From Lasiosphaeris hirsuta (Eukaryota; Ascomycota; Sordariomycetes; Sordariales; Lasiosphaeriaceae), in assembly GCA_030549175.1 (NCBI GenBank), contig JAUKUA010000001.1, positions 7,378,001-7,442,000 on the forward strand: DNA of 64,000 nt, written 5' to 3'. Positions 1 through 11,851 of the stretch are shown here, one piece after another. The notes below the pieces were generated by a model that was given only the letters and a program-made list of their open reading frames with translations, had not been told where the DNA came from and did no database searches. The position numbers were made by a program, and so were the translations under genes. Each line of letters starts with the position of its first letter. Position 1 is the first letter of the stretch.

Positions 1-820
1 ACGCACTCCTTGGGCAGGACCGCAAGTTTGAGGAGGCTGATAACTACAAGAAGAAGAGAGCTCGACGCACGACTGTGGCATCAACAAACACGGGCAGCCA
101 ACGCCCAACCCGATACTCGACCAGACTTGCTCAAAACAAGGCGGGCTCGAAGAACAATGGCGCGATCAACGATGGCTTCGACGAGGACGAGCATGACACG
201 AGCCAGGTATCTCGCCACAGTCACGCTTCCATGGATAACTATGATGTTTTCAGCGACCACCCGCACCCAAGTCCAGGTAGGAGGAGTTGCCTAAAAGAAG
301 AAACCGTATGGTTTGCTGACACAATTGCAGGTCACATGGGTAGTCCATTGGAGGAGGCTGGGTAAGTAATTGTGTGTGACGGTGATTGAACTTGCCATCT
401 AACATCGATCTTAGCTTTGAGCTTCGCCGTCGCTCAGCTCTTCATCCCATGCAGGCCAACGTTCCTACCATATCACCGGCCCTAAAGCCCGACAAGCCAC
501 TCCCGTACTTCCCTCCCAGAGACAACGGTCATAACTCGTTCCCGACTCACCATCCTATCCCCAGCAGTGGTTATTTTCAGCAACAACAGCAAAATATAAA
601 CGCCAACGCCGGCAACTTCAATCCGCTGTTTGTTCAAAGAAATGGTTACCTCCACCACTATGGATACGCGAACTACGGCAGCGAGCCCAAGCCACCCACG
701 ACGGGTTTCCAGCCGATCAACATGAACCAGCCCTTGCTTGCCATTCCTTTTAATTCGTATGGCAATCCCTACACATCCAACTCGCCCCACCAGAGTGGCA
801 CGGCAGATTTCGACATGTGA
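1..820 (+). CDS. Unrecognised protein, 3' part (5' end outside the window)
   Basis: The frame is open from base 3 and ends at TGA 818-820. Proposed exons are 3-276, 331-361 and 415-820, joined at GTAGGA...TTGCAG and GTAAGT...CTTAG; the joins give ...SPGHMGSPLEEAG|FELRRRSALHP. The visible part begins with a basic stretch (KKKRARRTT) that looks like a nuclear localisation signal, followed by an acidic DEDEHD patch. The last roughly 130 residues are low complexity, rich in Pro, Asn, Gln, Tyr and Gly, with a QQQQQ run. I do not recognise the family. A nuclear regulatory protein with a disordered C-terminus is the mildest reading. The first intron is 54 nt, divisible by three and free of in-frame stops, so its retention would also give an open frame. 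It converges with msh3 on the opposite strand. Confidence 0.6.
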
Positions 821-1678
821 TCCTCGAGGAACTTCTGGCGCAGGAAAGAAATGTTGTGTTCGGGGGGCGACTGGGTGTCATTCGTTTATTTCGCACCCCA
901 CTCGATCATCCTGGTCCCAACTATCCAAAGGCACCCTGTTAGAGAGGGGCTGAGATGCGGAAGCGGCGGCCTCGCTCCGGCACCTTCTCATTGTACATAT
1001 TGTATTTTCATCGCGTCTTTGACATTACAGCCACATAGGTTGCTTTACATTTAGCTCTGATGCGATGCGCACACTTCCAGCACCGCTCTGCTCGAGGACT
1101 CGGATTAGACCGTGGTCGCTACTTGGCGAAGTGGCAACTTGGTCCTGCATTGGTGGAGAGCATTTCGGGGTGGGGATTACGAGATATGGCGTACCGAGGC
1201 ATGATCTTTTTCGATCCATTATCCCTCAATTTCTAGATATTGATGGGGCCCGGCTGGTTGGGCATCCGAATCAAGGCCACCTAGCCATTCCTATTTCATT
1301 TTTGTTTTCAGGGGAGGTTTGGCCGATAGCTCACTACTATAGGAGTTGAGATAGGTTTCGTTTCGGCCAATTCTGCTGGATTCCTCATACATTATTTATG
1401 CTCGTGCTTATGGTTATATTTGTGATCTTATTAGTGAATGTACTCAGACTCGGCAGCATCATTGGAAGATGGTGATGGACTATTGGATTATGATTGATAC
1501 CATGAACCATGAAAATTCTGACTCATCCTGGAGGTACAGTGTACATAATAGTGTATGTTGAACGCCAATCTCGATCCCACATGAAGAGACAACTGAAATT
1601 ATACAAGTGGAAATGTACGTCCTAGTACATGGTATCCATACATAACACCCTCTACAGCACACGATACCTTAAAGTACA
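821..1678. other. Intergenic region between convergent genes
   Basis: This is the 3' flank shared by the left-end gene (+) and msh3 (-). It turns AT-richer after about 1370. Short open frames occur, but none has coding character or splice partners. I see no RNA gene or repeat. Confidence 0.6.
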
Positions 1679-4600
1679 TCACAACTGCTCAATACTTGAA
1701 ATCAAGTGATCCAGCTGATCTACCCCGCCGCTGCCCACCACATCGCCCAGCAACCGCGCTGCGCCGCGCAGCCGCCGCATCTTGACCTCGTCCTCGAGCT
1801 CGCGCGACTTGCCGGCCGCCACGTCGAGGACCTTGCGGGGGATGCGGGCGAGCCGCGCGACGTTAAGGCCGTAGGAGCGGTGGGCGACGCCGTCGGCGAC
1901 CTCGTAGAGGAAGGTGATCTCATCGTCCTGGCCGCCGTCGTCGTCGCCCGCGTCCGCACTGCGGTTGGTGGAGAAGCGCATGTGGACGCAGCGCACGCGG
2001 CCGTCGCCGAGCCCTTGGGCCACGCGCGCGAGGCTCTGGTAGTGCGTGATGAAGAGGGTCAGGCAGCGGGTCTCGCGGACGACGTGCTCGAGCACGGCGT
2101 GGGCGATGGCGGCGCCGTCGTGGGTGCTGGTGCCGCGGCCGAGCTCGTCGAGGATGATGAGGGAGCGGGGCGTCGCGGCGCGCAGGATCGCGGCCGTCTC
2201 GGAGACTTCTACCATGAATGTGCTCTCGCCTGCGAAGAGGTTGTCGCGCGCGCCCATGCGCGTGTGGATCGCGTCCGCGAGGGTCAACTCCATCGCGGTT
2301 GCAGGCACGAAGGAGCCGACCTGGGCGAGGAGGACGAGGAGGGCGACGGCGCGCACGTAGCTGGACTTGCCGCCCATGTTGGGGCCCGTGATGAGGTGCG
2401 CGAGCGGCGCAGGCGCGGAAAGAGATGTGGTGAAGGGGATGTAGCCGTTGGGGAGAGTGTGCTCAGCGATTGGGTGGCGGCCCTCGGTGATGTTGATCGT
2501 TGGCGGCGCCGAGCCCGGGAGGAACGTTGGTCTGCTGTAGCCCGGTAGGGCGGCAACTTGCGCGAAGGAAAGGAGACAGTCCAAAGTAGCGAGGGAAGCG
2601 ACAGCATCGCGCAGGGGCTGATAGTCAGCGGCGATGGATTGGAGCAACATCGTGAATGCAGCATCGCAGGCCGCGGCCAGGGCCTCCTTGTGCTGGTCGC
2701 GCTCGGTAATGAGGCGCATCACCTCGGGAGTATGAAAGCGTGAGAGCTTCTTGGTGCCGCTAATCTTGGCCCACGAAGCCGGGACGTGCTTGAGATCCGT
2801 GTTGGTGACCTCAATCAGGTACTCAATGCCAGCTACAGTGACGTATGTGACGGATGACTTTTTAGATAGCTTCTTGGCCGCTTCCTTGCGGTGTGCATCC
2901 AGATCCTGTTCGACAGCTGCAATCCCCAGCTTGTGAGTTGTGATATCGTCGTTCTCTTCCTCGTCCCTGAAAAAGCTGTACTTGTCGTCCTTTCTTGCTG
3001 CCTCGGGGTTGATCTTGTCGAGATACGATGTCACGATATCGCTGATTGCTGGCAGCGAGCAGATGGACTCGCTGATGAGTGGCGACTTGAAACCTGTATC
3101 TGCCGGGGATTTCACTCTCATAAACTCCATCGCAATCTTCTGTAGCATCTGAAGTGTAGACAGCAACTCCGGTCGAGTGCACTTGCCATAATATATGCGG
3201 ATGAGACTTCGTTCGAGATCCGCCCTGATTGACCTGAGCATGCCAGCAAGCTTGTCGGTCTTCATTGTGGACTGGTTGTTGAGGAGCTCCTCAACTGCCG
3301 AGACACGGTCTTCGAGACGTTGTTGGTCAAGCAAGGGGCGACCAATCCATTTTCTCAACAGCCTCTGTCCAAAACGAGTGTGTGTTTTGTCTAGCGCCCA
3401 CAGCAAGCTCCCCTTTTCAGAGTGGTCAGTAGCATTTCGGTATACCTCAAGACTTTCAAGCGTCGTTCCGTTGATTAACATGTGTTGCCGTGTGGTAAAT
3501 GACTGGAAGTACTTGGTCAGGTCGAAGATGTGCTCTAGCCCGTACTCGGTCAAGTGGGTGATCATGGCCGACAGACATATTGACACAGCATCTGGTAGCG
3601 CCAAGACCTTTCCGAGAAGGGTAGCCGAGTTATCGTCCTCCTCTTTGAGCTTTCCAGCGTAAAACTGTGTGACGTGAGAACAGGCCTCGGCCGCCATCGT
3701 TTTGCTCTTGGGAATTCTCTCGACGCGACTCCTGTCGCCGAACACATTCGTGCTGCTGCCAGAAAGATGCTGGAGGAGCTTGTCGGTAGCTTTGGAAAGC
3801 TCGCCAACAACGAGAAACTCACATGGAGAGATGTGGAGTAGCCGGGTCTCAATCTCTCGCCGCATGAAGCCGTCTTCAAATTCATCATATATGATGTCTC
3901 CTGTTGCTGGCTGCACAGCTAAAATGCCAACATTGACTTTCTCGTCAGTTCCAGAACCCTTGGCGGGAGATTCAGTTATGCAAAGCAAGTAGCCCCCAGA
4001 TGGAGCCCCCAAATTGTCACTAGATTGGTCTAATTCGCCATGCTCATCAATGTACGTGCCCTTGGTGTACACATTGGTGAGCTTTCGAACGAAGGGCGCA
4101 TTGCGGTTATCGCCTGCCTTTTTGAGGGCTGCTGTTTCGATCTGCCGCACGACGCCGACTTTGTGGCCAGCGGCAACAAGTCGCTTCGCGTGGACTGGAA
4201 GACGGTGGACAGGTATGCTTGCCGATGCAAACCGATCCAGGTGGGCTTCTGACGGGTCTCTTGGGGGTTAGATTGACGCGGCACACACATGGATCAGAGG
4301 TTCAGCTTACGTTCGTCATATCGGAACTTGCCCGGAATGCACACGATACTCAGCTCCTTGGCAGCTATCCGAGCATCTTCACCGAAAAACTTGAATTTAT
4401 AGCCAACCTCGACAATCAAGACGGCATCCATGTGCTTCCTCTTGATATCGAGGAACTGGATCTCCATAGGTGTGAGCTTCCCGGTCTTGGCGCCCTTTTT
4501 CTTGGCCTTGGAAGGGGCTGGCGTTTCTTCTTCATCAGGGTCTTCACCATCGCCATCCTCGCCATCGGCGGTAGCCTCGGCATCAGTCTGGAACCCGCGC

Positions 4601-5079
4601 CTCCTGATCATAGCCATGCTGTCGGGGTGGCCAAGCTTCTTGACAAATTTCTTGTGCAGCTCCTCCTTCCGCCGCGTGGCTACTGCATCCTCGCTTTCAT
4701 CCTCGACCTCGGGAACGCTACCGCTCGCGCAAACTGCATCATAGGCATATCGTTCTGTCCGAGCACTAGCTGCGCTAGAGATCTCTGCGACGGGGCTCGG
4801 GGGTGATGACGCCGCGGCGGCCTTGGACGTCGTTGCTATCTTTGGCTCGGTCTTTGGTTTGGGGCGTTTAGTGGCCCGGATGGCAGTGTCATTTCCATTA
4901 TCGGTATTCTCCTGGAGGGGCCGCTTTCGAGAGGAGAGCTCAGGGCTTGGAGCGGCCCCGCTGGGCCGCGCTGGGGAGCTTGGTGGGTTCTGGCTCAGGC
5001 CATTAATGGTCGTCCTCTGGGTGAAGAAGCTGGTTAACGATGACTGCTTCTTGGCTGGGGGCTTTGAAGGGCCCGCCAT
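1679..5079 (-). CDS. msh3: DNA mismatch repair protein Msh3 (MutS-beta subunit)
   Basis: Msh3 pairs with Msh2 to recognise insertion/deletion loops in nuclear DNA. Exons are 5079-4311 and 4257-1679, giving 1115 residues. Using acceptor ...CCAAGAG at 4258 rather than the nearby CAG gives the join [12 protein letters not shown], which fits the family. A PCNA-interaction box (QSSLTSFF, residues 12-19) sits at the N-terminus. The mismatch-binding domain carries the Msh3-type [11 protein letters not shown] near residues 240-250 in place of the Phe-X-Glu of Msh6. The connector, clamp and lever domains follow. The ATPase has Walker A GPNMGGKS (about 880) and [10 protein letters not shown] (about 958-967). 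The ATG at 5079 is chosen because it directly precedes the PCNA box; an upstream in-frame ATG at 5145 would add 22 unlikely residues. Length matches fungal Msh3. Very confident of the family. Confidence 0.96.
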
Positions 5080-8000
5080 TTTGGGCGGAGTGGTTATTGG
5101 GGGGTGGATGTGATCAAACGCGCAATTGATTTCGTGTGATGACACCTAAAAGGAGCCCTCAGAAACGCGTTTCGTTCCCTGTACCCAGGTTTGGAGACGC
5201 GGCCCTGACGCGACGTTGAGTGGATGCATCAGCGAACTCACCTGACATGGTCCGTGCGATAAACTACTCTTTACCAAAAAGGACCACTACGATTACCCGT
5301 ATTCCGTACCCCTTTGTGCCTCTCGACAGCGGACACACATTACGAGGTGTTGAGTTTTGACCAGAGAAAAAGACATGAACCCCGTCTAAGCGACGGAAAC
5401 CTGGCCATGAAATTATCCTATCTTGACTTGTCTCGGAACCAAACTTCTGGACAACTTCGGTATTCTCGTAGTCGCACCTCATCTCTTGTAAGTGATGCTC
5501 CCCGATTCGATGCGGAGAGAGCCTTCTCACTCCCGCTAAGCCCTTCACTCAAACGGGCAAGCGGAAGCGGGGGAGGTAGTCTTGTCAGTTGGGGAAGCTC
5601 CCGTTGAGGCATCGTAGCCTCAGATCACTTGAGATCGCAGAACGTCGACAATTAAATTACTGGGCACCACGGACACCAAGCCTAGCTCGCCTCGTCAAAC
5701 AAGCGCGAGGGCATCCCCGCTTCAGGTCAGCCTGTGCATAAGGAGGGTTGCAATTGTTTTGCCTCCGTGCGAAATCGCTAACTTATTAGTAATTACACAA
5801 CGCCATGCAACACCATGCAGGCCAGGCTCGCTGGGTCGATTTAATTTGATGATGAAGGGGAATGCGACTTTGGCCACTGTAGAAGAGCCCTCCCGTCGCC
5901 CGGCACCCAGGAAGAGAACCAAGGGCCAAGGGCAATAAACACCAAGATAAGCTGGCCTATAGGTTCGAGTTCTCGGCCCTCGAGCTAAACCGGGCTGTTG
6001 CAGATGTCAGGTCCTTTTTTTAAAAGTGTGGGTTACCTTGAGCTACGACTTCACGCAGAAGGCAAGTGTGCAAGTGGTGTGTTTTTGCTATCGGCCGCTA
6101 CCAATTATCGTCAGGTCGTTTTGAGCTACATGATGGGCGGCCGGCGCCTACCATCGCAGCGGACTGCCAGACGGCTCGTGCATTCTGACTCCACCCTGTA
6201 AGTCACACTGGTGCAACGTCTGAACACTTGGCGCTTGCGCTTGCCGCTCTTCCACTGGACTGGACACCCTCTGAGCAACTACTTTTTCTCCAGCTTCCAG
6301 CTTCCTCGGCATATCTCGAGAAAATGGAGCCGGCGACCAAACGGGCAATTCTGGGGACCCCATACAGAAAGCCCGTCACCTGTCAGATATCCCTCCGGGA
6401 CTGGAGAACGGGAGCCGTCCCGCACGAAACTATTACCCGATTCTGAAATGTTTTATCGTCTCATGATCTGCAATGGAGCACCACCGACAGCCAGCACGCA
6501 GCACCTTACCTGATCTGACCAACATGCCAAATCCAAATAGTCCTACTCCCTCGTAGTATACGGACACAGGCCCTTTAGGCAAGGTCCTCAGCACCGTCGC
6601 CAAACTCTGCCTTGCTGACCCAGAGGTAGCAGGCCCTTAGCGTTAGAAACAGCCAAGATCCCAGGCCCTATGCCCAGATCCCAAACACCTACCATACCCC
6701 CAATCTCATTTACCATTCGCCAAATCTCCCATCCCAGGCTAACTTCGGGCCTTGTCCCGAAGCACTAAAGCCAACCGTGTAGCAGCATGTAGCCCAAGCT
6801 AGCCAAGAAGGCCTAGCGGGTTCTCTACACACCATCAGCTCATCGGTGGACGCCAGGCACGCCAGCAGCCAAACGAGACAACAGCCAGACCCGGGGTCCC
6901 GTTACCCAAGAACCGGCTCTTTCAGGCTAAATAGGAGCCAAGGCGGCTAATGTAGGCCTGGCAAGCCTTAGCAAGACCGGGAGCCGGAACGGGCACTCAT
7001 GCGGCACTGGTATACCTTTACGCAGGCCTTTCCGCAAGCCTTCCGCAAGCGCACCCGCCACTGGCTCAACTGGATACGCAGCAGACAGACTGTCCGGGCT
7101 GGCCCTGCGCCCTGCGCCGTGGGCCCAGGGCTGCAACGAGGAGAACGGGCGGCCCAAGTCCCCCTTGGCCTCCCCCTTCTCGAAGGCCGGTCTCAGCTGT
7201 CCTTCGGCCCCCCGCCGCCACCCGGCTCGTGATGATGGCAGTCCGGGCACCCTCCCTGGCTTGTTTAGCCAACCACAACCCCGAGATGAAGCTGTGATGG
7301 GCTTTTCCGCTTGGGGCTATCACCCGCATTCCCGCCGTGTGCGATGCTTCAGGATCGTTTCTCTAGCTCATCATCCTCCACACAAGTCGTTCACACACAG
7401 GCTGACGAGAGCGGAGAATACGGGGAATTATTGGCTTGGTCCCTTGTTTCGCTGTGCGGAACATGTAGTTTCTCCTAGTCGATCTCGACACCCTCATGGG
7501 ATCATAATTGGACCCATACTCATAGGTACCTGAAGCCCTGGGTTTCCAAACCTCGGGTGCCTGCCTAGCATATTGATTGCCCGTTGAGTTACACCCCGTT
7601 TTGCCCAGGACAAGCGAGCACGTCTGGCGGTGACGAGTCTTTGGCTCTTTCTGCTTCCCTGTCGCCCAGTAGCCCGTTCTCTGGTCATATTGGTTCTGCA
7701 TGGCATGGTAATGCGACTGTTATGCATTCATATACCTGTCACGGCACGCATCCTTGAAGTTGGCAAGGAAGTGGTCCCAAGTGTGATTATTGCCTAATTG
7801 AGAGAGCGCTCTAGCGAAACGCCCCAGGCTAGGCCCGCGACAAGCACGAATTTTCGGTTCCCTCACACACTGCTCTCATTGGCGATGAGGAACAGTCAGC
7901 TTGGGACGAGAGCTCCAGTCAGCAACAATTGCGCTGCACTAGGGGCCGTCGGGAACGCAAGTAACGCCACCAAGGGCCTCAACGGCGAGGGGATGCGCCA

Positions 8001-9046
8001 CAGCGAACGCCAACCAAACGCGAGATCTCGACGTCGGTCCGCTTCCACCGTCTGCGCATGGGTAGCTAAATGTGGCGGCACCTCGACGCTCTCATTCGCC
8101 TCATCCTCGCTTGTTGCGCTTGCTGACAGGGACTCCACGCGAGAACCGGTCCGATCTCCAAGCCACCTGAACCACATCTGGGGTGCACCCCTCTCGTGGT
8201 CCAGCACACCCCGCCAAGACTCGGCAAGGGCAGAAAATCCTGTGGCGGCCCCCCCAGAGCCCCCAGAGCTACTAGGAGTGGGTGGAGCGAGCAAAAGTTG
8301 GGGAAGTTTGGGGAGCCCTGTTCACTGTTGATCAGCTGCTGTGTTGGTCTGATCGTCTCCAGTTTCAACCCCAGCTGGGTCGGCGATGGGTTCTGGAGAC
8401 ACTGGCTTAGACTCAGCTTGACAGCCGGAAGTCTCTCTCTGCGCGCCAGATTCGCCAGGCAATGGCAATAATCGCGTCCGGTGTAAGAACGGTTTCCATG
8501 ATGGTGATATTAGCCTCATTGACAGCCCATCCGTCTCCGGCCAGCCCGGTGAGACTGGCGGGATCTGGCGGGAGCTCAGAGTGACAATCTGCTGCCGCCT
8601 CAGACTGACTTGCACCAGCACCTAGTGTGTGGTGACCTATTTACAGAAGTGGAGGCTCACATCGAGCGCCGTGGAGCTATGGCCGGAGGTGCACATATTG
8701 GTTTAAGCTTCTCTGCAGTTGGCTAGCCCACGTCTCCCCGTCCGGGCCCCCATCTCGCGTGCTACTCCCCGTCCTGGTCCTGGACCGCCTACACGGTCCG
8801 CTCGTCCGCCTTGGTCTCTCTCCGTATTCTGGTCCTGGGTAGCTCTCCAACATCTTTATAATCCCCCGTCTCCCCTCGAGCTGGTCTCGAACTTTGGCTC
8901 GTCATTCCTCGCCTCCTCATCAGCGATCTCCTCTCTGGGTTCCAGGAGACCGGTCAGCTGTGTCGCCAACATACATCTAGGGAATCATTGGCCCGGTTAC
9001 CAAACCCCAGGACACATACTCCAAAGTCGGACGATAAACCACCAAA
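5080..9046. other. Gene-poor region of about 4 kb
   Basis: No open frame here shows family resemblance or sensible splice partners. The longest frames (for example 7798-8331 + and 7896-8294 -) overlap on opposite strands and are rich in Arg, Ser, Pro and Ala, as expected of spurious frames. Base composition is moderate, so strong repeat-induced point mutation is not evident by eye. The right end contains the promoter of the sugar transporter, with a CT-rich stretch at about 8730-8890. A decayed transposon at 6.5-8.6 kb cannot be excluded. Confidence 0.5.
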
Positions 9047-10799
9047 ATGGGTATCAAGGACGTCTTCATCAAGAAGCCTAATGCCGATGCTACGGCCGTC
9101 GCCCAGGAGGAGGCGCCCCAGTTCGAGCACGTCGAGTGGACAAAGGATCCCGGTCTTCGCAAGCTTTACTTCTACGCCTTCGTTCTCTGCATTGCCTCTG
9201 CAACCACTGGTTACGATGGGTAGGCAGACTCCTTTGGGCCCTTGTTTTATGATGCATGTGCTGACATGTATCTCTTTTCGGCGCGCAGCATGTTCTTCAA
9301 CAGCGTACAAAATTTCGAGACATGGAAGGCCTACTTTCACGACCCGAAAGGAAACGATCTCGGTCTCCTAGGTGCTCTCTACCAGATTGGCAGCTTGGCT
9401 TCCATTCCTTTCGTGTGAGTTGGAGGCTCCAATCCGGGCTCGCTGCGGTTGAAGCTAATAAGTCTGTCGCAAAGCCCCATCTTGACGGACAACGTTGGTC
9501 GCAAGATCCCCATCGCCATCGGCTGTGTCATTATGATTGTCGGTGCCGTTCTCCAGGGAGCCTCTACAAATCTCAACATCTTCATGGGCGGCCGTGTCAT
9601 GCTGGGTTTCGGAAATTCGCTTGCCCAGATCGCATCCCCTATGCTTCTCACCGAGCTTTGCCATCCCCAGCATCGTGGACGCCTCACAACTGTCTACAAC
9701 TGCCTGTGGAACGTCGGTGCCCTTATTGTTGCCTGGATCTCGTTCGGCACCAACTTTGTTGATAACGAGTGGTCGTGGCGTATTCCTGCCATTCTACAGG
9801 CTATCCCCTCGGTCATTCAGCTCGCCTTCATCTACTGGGTCCCCGAATCGCCCCGTTATCTGATGGCCAAGGACAGGCACGAGGAGGCACTCGCCATTCT
9901 TGCCAAGTACCACGCCAACGGCAACGCCGATCACCCCACCGTCCAGTTCGAGTACCGTGAGATCAAGGAGACTATCCGGCTCGAGATGGAGAGCAAGAGC
10001 AACAGCAGCTATCTCGACTTCTTCCGGACCAAGGGCAACCGCTATCGTCTTTGGGTGCTACTCTCGCTCGGTATCTTCTCCCAGTGGTCTGGTAACGCCA
10101 TCATCTCCAACTATGCCAGCAAGCTGTACGACAGCGCCGGTGTTACTGAATCGACCCCCAAGCTTGGTCTCTCGGCCGGCCAGACTGTTCTCGCCCTTAT
10201 TGTCTCCATCACCATGGCTCTCCTCGTCGACAAGGTCGGCCGCCGCCCCATGTTCCTTGCTGCGACTGGTGGCATGTTTGGTACCTTCTGCTTCTGGACC
10301 CTCACGTCCGCTCTCTGGGAGGAAAAGGGCGCTGTTGGCGCCGACAAGGCCATGATCTTCTTCATCTGGCTGTTCGGAATCATGTACTCTCTCGCGTGGT
10401 CTGGTCTCCTCGTCGGCTACGCCATTGAGATCCTGCCCTACAAGCTCCGCGCCAAGGGCCTCATGATCATGAACATCTCGGTCCAGGCCGCCCTCACGCT
10501 CAACGTCTACGCGAACCCGCTCGCCTTTGAGCACTTCCTGGGCCACACCTGGAAGCTCTACCTCATCTACACCGTAAGCCTTTCCATTAAGGTTTGGAGA
10601 CGAGCGCAGCTGCTAACATGCTTTCTAGTGCTGGATCTTCCTCGAGCTCATCTTTGTCTACTTTATGTATGTGGAGACTATGGGACCTACTCTGGAGGAG
10701 CTTGTCAAGATCATCGACGGCGACGATGCCAAGATTGAGCATATCGACATCCGCCAGATCGAGAAGGAGACGCAGATCCACGAGGAGAAGGTAGCATAG
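9047..10799 (+). CDS. MFS sugar transporter (sugar porter family)
   Basis: Proton-coupled or facilitative sugar uptake at the plasma membrane. Exons are 9047-9219, 9289-9414, 9475-10573 and 10629-10799, giving 522 residues; all joins keep frame (GYDG|MFFNS, IPFV|PILTD, IYT|CWIF). Sugar-porter signatures are present: TGYDGMFFNS in helix 1, NVGRKIP in loop 2-3, PESPRYLMAKDRHEEA after helix 6, DKVGRRPMF in loop 8-9 and PYKLRAKGL in loop 10-11. The C-terminal ETMGPTLEELVKIIDG is typical of fungal lactose/hexose-type members. About twelve hydrophobic segments are visible. The substrate cannot be assigned; lactose-permease-like or hexose carriers are the nearest type. It stands alone between two gene-poor stretches, with no sugar-metabolism genes beside it. 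Confidence 0.93.
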
Positions 10800-11469
10800 G
10801 CGCTGCCTGTGTTTCTGTAGCGAGCGGTTGGTTGGCTTGTGTGTTTTTCTGCGTTACGTGTTTGGCCGGGATGATTTAATGTCGGTACTCCTTTTACCCT
10901 CGAAGCGATGCCTGTCTCCTGCGCTCTCGGGATCCGGGCGAAGGCGGGTCTCGATTACCCGGCCGCTGGGATGCATCCCGCGCTTCCCAGGCGCTCCAAT
11001 CCCGCGGCCGCGAGATTGCTGCTCAGAAGCATGGAAGCAGCGATCTCGCTGTGCGGGAAGCACCAGGTTGCATGGCCGTCACTCCATTAATTAATGTGGC
11101 AATCTATCATCTAAATACCCCTGCCCATAAAATATATTGACTTTGGCTTCGCATCGCGCCATTTATGTGCATGAACATGGTGTGCATGGTGTGAGTTCGT
11201 CCCATGTCGGCCGGCCTCGGGTCTATCCACCCCCTGGGCGTCGCCCATCTGCCGTCCGCGTACGTTCCCGCCGTCGGGACCGTCGCCGGGAACCGGATCA
11301 CGGACTTGCTGTCAGGTACCACACACATATATGGCCACACCCTCGGGTCCCGGGGGGAGGGGATAGATGGAATAGTCGTTCGCGTCACGCCACCATAGTA
11401 CCGTAGATTGTTCTACAGGTTCGCTTCTCATACGCGCGGCTCCCGGGTAGGCCCTGGGAGACATAGATT

Positions 11470-11482
11470 GGGGGGGGGGGGG
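11470..11482. repeat. G13 homopolymer
   Basis: An uninterrupted run of 13 G, followed about 20 bases later by a shorter G run near 11501-11509. It lies in non-coding DNA. Confidence 0.85.
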
Positions 11483-11813
11483 CATGCTCGGGACCGACAG
11501 GGGGGGGGCGGTTCCTTCTAGCTTCTATGCAGGGGTGCGTGGCAGTCCCGGGTAGAGGTGTAGGGATTTTCGGGGTGGTGGGACGGGGTCGGACTTCGCT
11601 TGGTTAATCGCGGAGGGTAATCTCGAGATCGCGGTGCTTTATTGTCAACGTCTTGTTCTGCGTCTTTTGCGCGCTGCCGAGTTGGGGTTTGGGGGACTGG
11701 GCTTGGTTGGTGGGGTGGGAAAGGGGGCGAGGTTCGTGATGGTGGCGTGTTCGGGGCCGGGTCTGGAACGGGGTTTTGATATCTTGCGCTTCGGCTCTTG
11801 GCTGCAGTGGCCA

Positions 11814-11814
11814 T

Positions 11815-11850
<36 letters not shown>
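11814..11850. repeat. (TG)n / (GC)n microsatellite
   Basis: About a dozen TG units grade into GCGCGCG and return to TGTGTG. Alternating purine-pyrimidine DNA of this kind can adopt Z-form, and its length is often polymorphic. Confidence 0.9.

Positions 11851-11851
<1 letters not shown>

Noticed and set aside
1706..2548. 280-residue plus-strand frame opposite msh3
   Set aside because: Antisense shadow of the GC-rich Msh3 ATPase exon; composition is Ala/Val/Gly/Arg-rich without motifs.
7798..8331. 177-residue plus frame overlapping a 132-residue minus frame
   Set aside because: Mutually overlapping frames with Arg/Ser/Pro-rich composition; neither has a recognisable domain.
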